Shown here in pieces: positions 59,448 through 64,000 of a stretch of 64,000 nt of DNA. Both the position numbers and the translations under genes were made by a program. The notes under the pieces were generated by a model, which was not told the DNA's origin, searched no databases, and saw only the letters and a program-made list of their open reading frames with translations. Numbering within the stretch: the first letter of the stretch is position 1; every line of letters begins with the position of its first letter. This DNA is from Diadema setosum (lineage: Eukaryota; Echinodermata; Echinoidea; Diadematoida; Diadematidae): the NCBI RefSeq assembly GCF_964275005.1, contig NC_092698.1, positions 32,543,162-32,607,161 of the forward strand, in the 5' to 3' direction.

Positions 59448-62400
59448 CAGATAGATAGATACGGCACTTGCTTCCCTTTTCAACAGTTATTAAGGTTCTG
59501 CAGAAATTACCTTTTCAGCTTACGAGCTTTTCCGTCTTGCTACTGTCTCGTCGGGTGGTGAAATATATAGCAAACATATAGACTTGCATGGGAATTCATG
59601 ACAAGCTGTGTTTCTTATACGTCTTGTCTTCATTACGACAGAACGGACATGTTCTGGGTAAAAGATTCGTTCACCTACTCAGACCCAGGAGATCTCTTTG
59701 AGAGAGAGCCATACGTCGTGCATTTCGGTATCAAGACATCAGCTGTCACAGGTGATTGAAAAGGGAGAAGAGGAAAAAATCAAAGAATGCAGTATAGTTC
59801 ACACATTGTATCAATTCTTAAACGTCATCTTTACATATTCTGCAAGCCTAGACTTGCAATGAATGAAATAGCGTGAAGGGATCATTCTTTCTTTCTTTTT
59901 TGTATTCTTTATTGATTTTAGTGCTGCTTCAACAGCAATGTCAAGAAATAACATTCTGTTGACTTCAAACAATTAATTTCCTAACCATTTATAAGAATAC
60001 CTTAATTCCGCGATGATGATACTTCTTGCATGTGTTATTAGAAACAATGTAATTAGCTGGTTATATCATAATCTTATCATCAATTTCATCAATTCACCCA
60101 TAAACTCCTCATTTTTTATACGCCGTTCAAGCAGAGCTGAGATGGCTACTCAACACCATGGTGATCTAACGTGTCTCACGATTTTGTAAAGATAGGAGAT
60201 TTACGTTATACGTATATGTACAGCTCCACGTTTTAACTAAAAATATCTGTCTTTAGGAGTTGATGACTTTTCCGTGATCGGTCTTCACTCAAAACCTGAC
60301 GATGCCGTCAACGAGCTCGACGAGATGAATAACGTATATAAGGCTGCCAAGTCCAAATTCGGCAACGAGGTGCGTTAAAAAATAAATTGAAGTCCACTTT
60401 CCAATTGAGTTTGAGTTTGAGTTTGTTTGATTTCACCACAGTTTACCCACTGCAGCCAATGGCTGTTCTTCTGTGAGATTAAAAGTTATACATTATACAT
60501 TGACTAGGAAGTGTCTAGGGCAATTACCCCCGGGGAAATTACCCCAGACTTTTCCCCTGATCCTAATTCTAATCCTAATCCTGAACTTATATCAACCGTA
60601 ACCCAAACTCTAACTCTAAACTTAACATTAACTCTAATTTTTACTCTAACCTTATCACTAACCAGTATTTAGCCGGGGGTTATTGTCCTGATTTGTATAG
60701 GAAACGAGAAAAAAACCCAAAAACAAACAAACAAACACACAACAGCAAAACAAAGGAAATCATGTTCCCCCCCAAAACCCACAAATTAATATACTGAAAA
60801 AAAAAATGACATTCAATGTTATACAGTTCAATGCAAACGATTAGGTCAACTATATAACAATAATTCGTCTAAATTCTTCTCAGAAATGATAGAGGCTCGG
60901 TTGGAAGTTATTCATAGGACTAAGATTGTTATAACTCAAGCAAAAACAAAAACAAACAAACAAAAACAAAAACACGTATTTGGGAGAAATGATACTAAAG
61001 TTTCTCTTTTTGACAATAGTCTCGTGTAATTCTTAAGTCCATGAGAAAGAAACATGTTTCTAAAAGTATTAAGACAATTAATTTAGCATGTTCTTTAATG
61101 TGACAGTCTCAAAGATATATCAGGGCAACGACAAAGTCACGTGAACAAGCATGCTCACGAACTATTTCTCTCTCCATTAATCATGTTTCCTCATGCATAT
61201 TAAGAATACATGTATAACAATGTTCTAACATTTGACAGTTTCTTAACCGTTTTTTTTCTTTCGTGGTTATTGTCAGGCATGCTACATTTGCCATGTGTTA
61301 TGTAACGCTATAAGTTCTTGCTAAGATTACGTCAATGAACAGTGTAAATCGAATGAACACCGAGGCTTTCTATGATTTTTATTTCTCTTACCAAACTTAG
61401 GACTGGAAACTCTTTTGTTTTACTCTCTTCCCCATCTGCGCACTCTCTTTTTGGTCCTTACCTCCTCCACACAGAACTCCATACTGATGGGGGACTTTAA
61501 CGCCGATTGTAACTACGTGAGGTCCAGTGACTGGTCAAGTATCAGCATTAGGACGGACTCAAGCTTTGAGTGGCTCATCTCCGACTATGCTGACACCACA
61601 GTAAAATCCACCAACTGTGCCTACGATAGGTGATTCTTCCGCTGCTTGGTCTTTCTGTTCCAAAGCGAATAGAATAATCTTGGCTTGCGTAAAACCTCGC
61701 CTACGACTTCTTTTTAAAGTGATACCGATTCCACCTCTCCATTTTAATCCGAAATAGATACACTTGTAGTTTTGTTAAAAATTAGTCGGCTTGCCTAGCA
61801 ACGAAGCTTTTGAATCTAGTCAATGATGACTCACTTCCTCTGTTACCATAATATAGCAAGATTATCCACGCTGTTTAAATTTTGCTTGAAACAGGATCGT
61901 GCTTGCTGGTAGTGCTATGAAGTCTGCTGGCTATGGAGGCGGTGTCTTCGATTATCAAACAGCGTACGGGCTCAGTGACGATCTGGTAAGTTATAGAGGG
62001 TCATGTACCTATATAACTAAAGACCCAACGTTAAAACACATTGCAGAGACTGCATGCTTGTCATATACGACATAATAGTAAAAGCGGCAAGTGAGTGACA
62101 AAGTCGCTGGTTTTTATCAATAATATAATGCGTCTGTGCCAACGACATCTGTTTTATTATCAAGTCTTGACGTAGATATATTTCTAAAGTAGGATGAGCG
62201 TTTTCATTTAAAGCTTGGCATCCAAGTATAATAGATAAGTAAACTCTCAAAACCTAGCTGCCTGCTCTCCTTAACTATCGTAACCCTTTCCGCTATACTC
62301 TTTAATCACCCTTCGATGATGCCCCTGCCTACTAGGCTAGTACTAACCATACAGGCCGATAAGATCTTATAGGCGCCAATCCCCCGGAAAGACCAAAACT

Positions 62401-63815
62401 TCAATGGCGTCGACGGGAGGGTCTTCAATCCGCCCGCCGACATAAACGGCGTAACCCTGTACTCCGGTACAGGAGTAATCAGATGACATCTGTTTCTCCT
62501 TAAACCTATCAACTTTACTTCCTGTAATCACTCGTGGTTGTTGTTTTTTTTTTTACATTAAAGTCAAAATATAACTAAAAGTGAGTTAATATATAAGATA
62601 TTTTGTAGGTTTTGTTAACCTGAGTTATTGAAGTAATCATTGACTTGTATTATTTTCTGGAGTAAATTGCCAACTTGGCAGACCTCCAATAAAATCAAGA
62701 CAACAACAACAATAATGCCAAAACACTCATACCCTGATTTACATTATTTGTCATTTTCTGCCTCCCTATGAACACACAAAAGAAGGGCAGTATAAATGAT
62801 CTGTGTGGAATCGAATTAAGCTTTAAAAAAAAAAACATGATTAGGTTAGCAAAGCTCCGATTGACAATACAAATATTATACGAAGCCAAATTTGCGACAC
62901 TTTTTCATCCAAACGATACCGGTGCTCACCATGGTCTTACTGATTACAAGAGTGCAGGTGCATAGGAACTAATTTTACATATTTTTGCACCATTTGCAAC
63001 GCTCATGATCTTACCTGGGTGGAGATAAAATCCCTTGCCAGTCGTTATCATTTCTTTCCGTTCAGGAGACTATTTCTATGTGACTTATAAATAATGAGTG
63101 TAACTCACACAATGCTAGACATTTCGTAGGCCGACTTTAAAGCCAGGTAACTACGGAAATCCTACTGTATATTCAATATATTGTGGCACATCCTTAAAAC
63201 TTTGCCTCTTTTATCAGGTGATTGACACTAACTCACATGGCAACAATTTTAGGCATGAATTTTATGTACAGTGTATGCGGCATTCGAAATTGTCAAAACC
63301 TCAGTGCTCTACATCCACAGTTTGAAACCGTCTACCACCTGTCACCGAACCTGAATGTAACAGTTATTTCATGTTCGTCATTTCCCTTATATACGCTATA
63401 TCTGCTTTTCCGGACCTTTAATTTCATATTTTGAGCTTTCACTTTATGATCTTTCGCTTCACATGAAATATGGCATTCATTTGAAAGCTTAACATGTGTT
63501 TTTGATGGGTTTGATGTGATTTCCTAAAAGATCCGTTGCTTTTCATTTCTCTTATTTCAAAACTAAAAGTAGGGAAGTAGGCCCTTGAATAATGAGATCA
63601 CTAACAAAAGAAGAATGATGGTAATGATGATGACTAATAATGGTGGTGATAATAACAAGATGATAACAATCATCATAACAAGAAAAATAACAATAGTTAC
63701 AATGATAATGATATATTAACTATTACCCACTTTCTCGTTGGATTGCATATTTCGATTTCCAATACAGGCTGAAGATGTCAGCGATCACTACCCGGTCTAC
63801 TTCAAGTTGAATTAA
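56961..63815 (+). CDS. Secreted DNase I-like endonuclease, copy B
   Basis: Eight exons join in frame: 56961-57113, 58284-58372, 59104-59187, 59642-59751, 60257-60369, 61475-61629, 61895-61985, 63768-63815, giving 280 residues. Signal peptide MATGSSVLLAFLVTLGMVSS is followed by ANIAAFNIQVFGQ. Catalytic motifs are complete: LIQEIRD, SSKEQYAYFYR, IGLHSKPDDAV, LMGDFNADCNYV, TNCAYDR and VSDHYPVYF. DPGDLFERE replaces the CEPC loop of mammals. Exons 2, 3, 5, 7 and 8 have the same lengths as in copy A (89, 84, 113, 91 and 48 bp), and 1, 4 and 6 differ by whole codons, so the pair arose by tandem duplication. The exon 1 donor (AAG|GTTCGA) is weak. Intron 5 carries the repeat at 60517-60690. The copies have clearly diverged in sequence, so the duplication is not recent. 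Confidence 0.95.
57410..57482 (-). mobile_element. SINE tail fragment, same family as 1430-1640
   Basis: The reverse complement reads ATAATAATGGCAGTGACC, then TCTGGTAGAGCAGTGGAAAC and GTGGATAAATAAGACCTG, matching the 3' part of the copy near 1540-1640. It lies in intron 1 of DNase copy B. Confidence 0.65.
57735..57892 (+). mobile_element. Dispersed repeat 3' end with AATGAATC tail
   Basis: Shares GGACCCCATG-AAGACCA with 56330 and ends in tandem AATC/AATG words. It lies in intron 1 of DNase copy B. Confidence 0.5.
59364..59460. repeat. GATA microsatellite
   Basis: About 100 bp of GATA words with a few changes, in intron 3 of DNase copy B. Confidence 0.92.
60517..60690. mobile_element. MITE with telomere-like core
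   Basis: The left end GGGCAATTACCCCCGG and the right end (complement CAGGACAATAACCCCCGGC) form short inverted repeats. The core repeats words like CCTAATCCTAATCCTGAAC and CTCTAACTCTAAAC. It lies in intron 5 of DNase copy B. Confidence 0.7.
61986..63767 (+). other. Intron 7 of DNase copy B
   Basis: About 1.8 kb without recognised coding sequence, with an ATG/ATA-rich patch near 63615-63720. Confidence 0.7.
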
Positions 63816-64000
63816 CTTTACCACACATGGGTGACCTGTCAAAAGGTAAGAACTAGCCATTTTGAAGCAAATTAAACATTAAAGGCATTCACCATTTGCA
63901 GATGAAACAAGTGCTTCAAAACAGTTCTAAAATGTGAGTTAGGGATAGAAACAACCAACATGACAATTTTAATCAGTATAATCAATGTAAAGTATTGTTA

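Noticed and set aside
62340-62500. GC-richer stretch considered as a tRNA or structured RNA
   Set aside because: No cloverleaf arms or A and B boxes could be placed.
1-64000. Search by eye for retroviruses, LTR elements, Polintons and CRISPR arrays
   Set aside because: No paired direct terminal repeats, gag, protease, integrase, capsid or spaced short repeats were recognised. The reverse transcriptases seen are all LINE type.

Overview
The window is animal nuclear DNA. It is AT-rich, with intron-bearing genes, consensus GT-AG junctions, many short interspersed elements and abundant microsatellites. Gene content (a fibrinogen-domain lectin-like protein, a Notch-ligand-like protein with a huge EGF array, tandem DNase I genes), foldback elements with repetitive arms and tRNA-like SINEs point to a marine deuterostome, most likely an echinoderm such as a sea urchin. 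The species cannot be fixed from sequence alone.

Layout, all genes on the + strand: (1) 1949-3611, the last three coding exons of a fibrinogen-related domain (FReD) gene. Its start was not found and may lie outside the window. (2) 11371-31165, a ten-exon gene for a predicted 2158-residue single-pass membrane protein with the full plan of a Notch ligand: signal peptide, MNNL-type N-terminus, DSL domain, EGF repeats, juxtamembrane domain, transmembrane helix and short tail. One uninterrupted 5.1 kb exon encodes the DSL domain and most of about 45 EGF repeats, 37 of them in a tandem array of exact 114-bp period. This is the most striking item: known Delta/Serrate/Jagged ligands carry far fewer EGF repeats. 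(3) 39487-46505 and 56961-63815, two complete eight-exon secreted DNase I paralogues in tandem with the same splice phases.

Between and inside these genes lie non-coding repeats: foldback and MITE-like elements (4656-5023, 5883-6962, 7970-8388, 12295-12758, 13357-13830, 14524-14790, 18930-19368, 27628-27753, 30031-30173, 37449-37842, 48141-48459, 60517-60690), 5'-truncated LINEs (8876-9830, 16935-18233, 29365-29970, 35460-35930), LINE 3' tails and SINE pieces. One LINE sits inside an older inverted-repeat element. Long runs of G or C recur throughout.

The genes do not form an obvious pathway. The FReD protein and both DNases are predicted secreted factors of types often used in innate defence or digestion. 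The DSL-type protein is a predicted surface ligand. No tRNA, rRNA, CRISPR array, retrovirus or LTR element was recognised.
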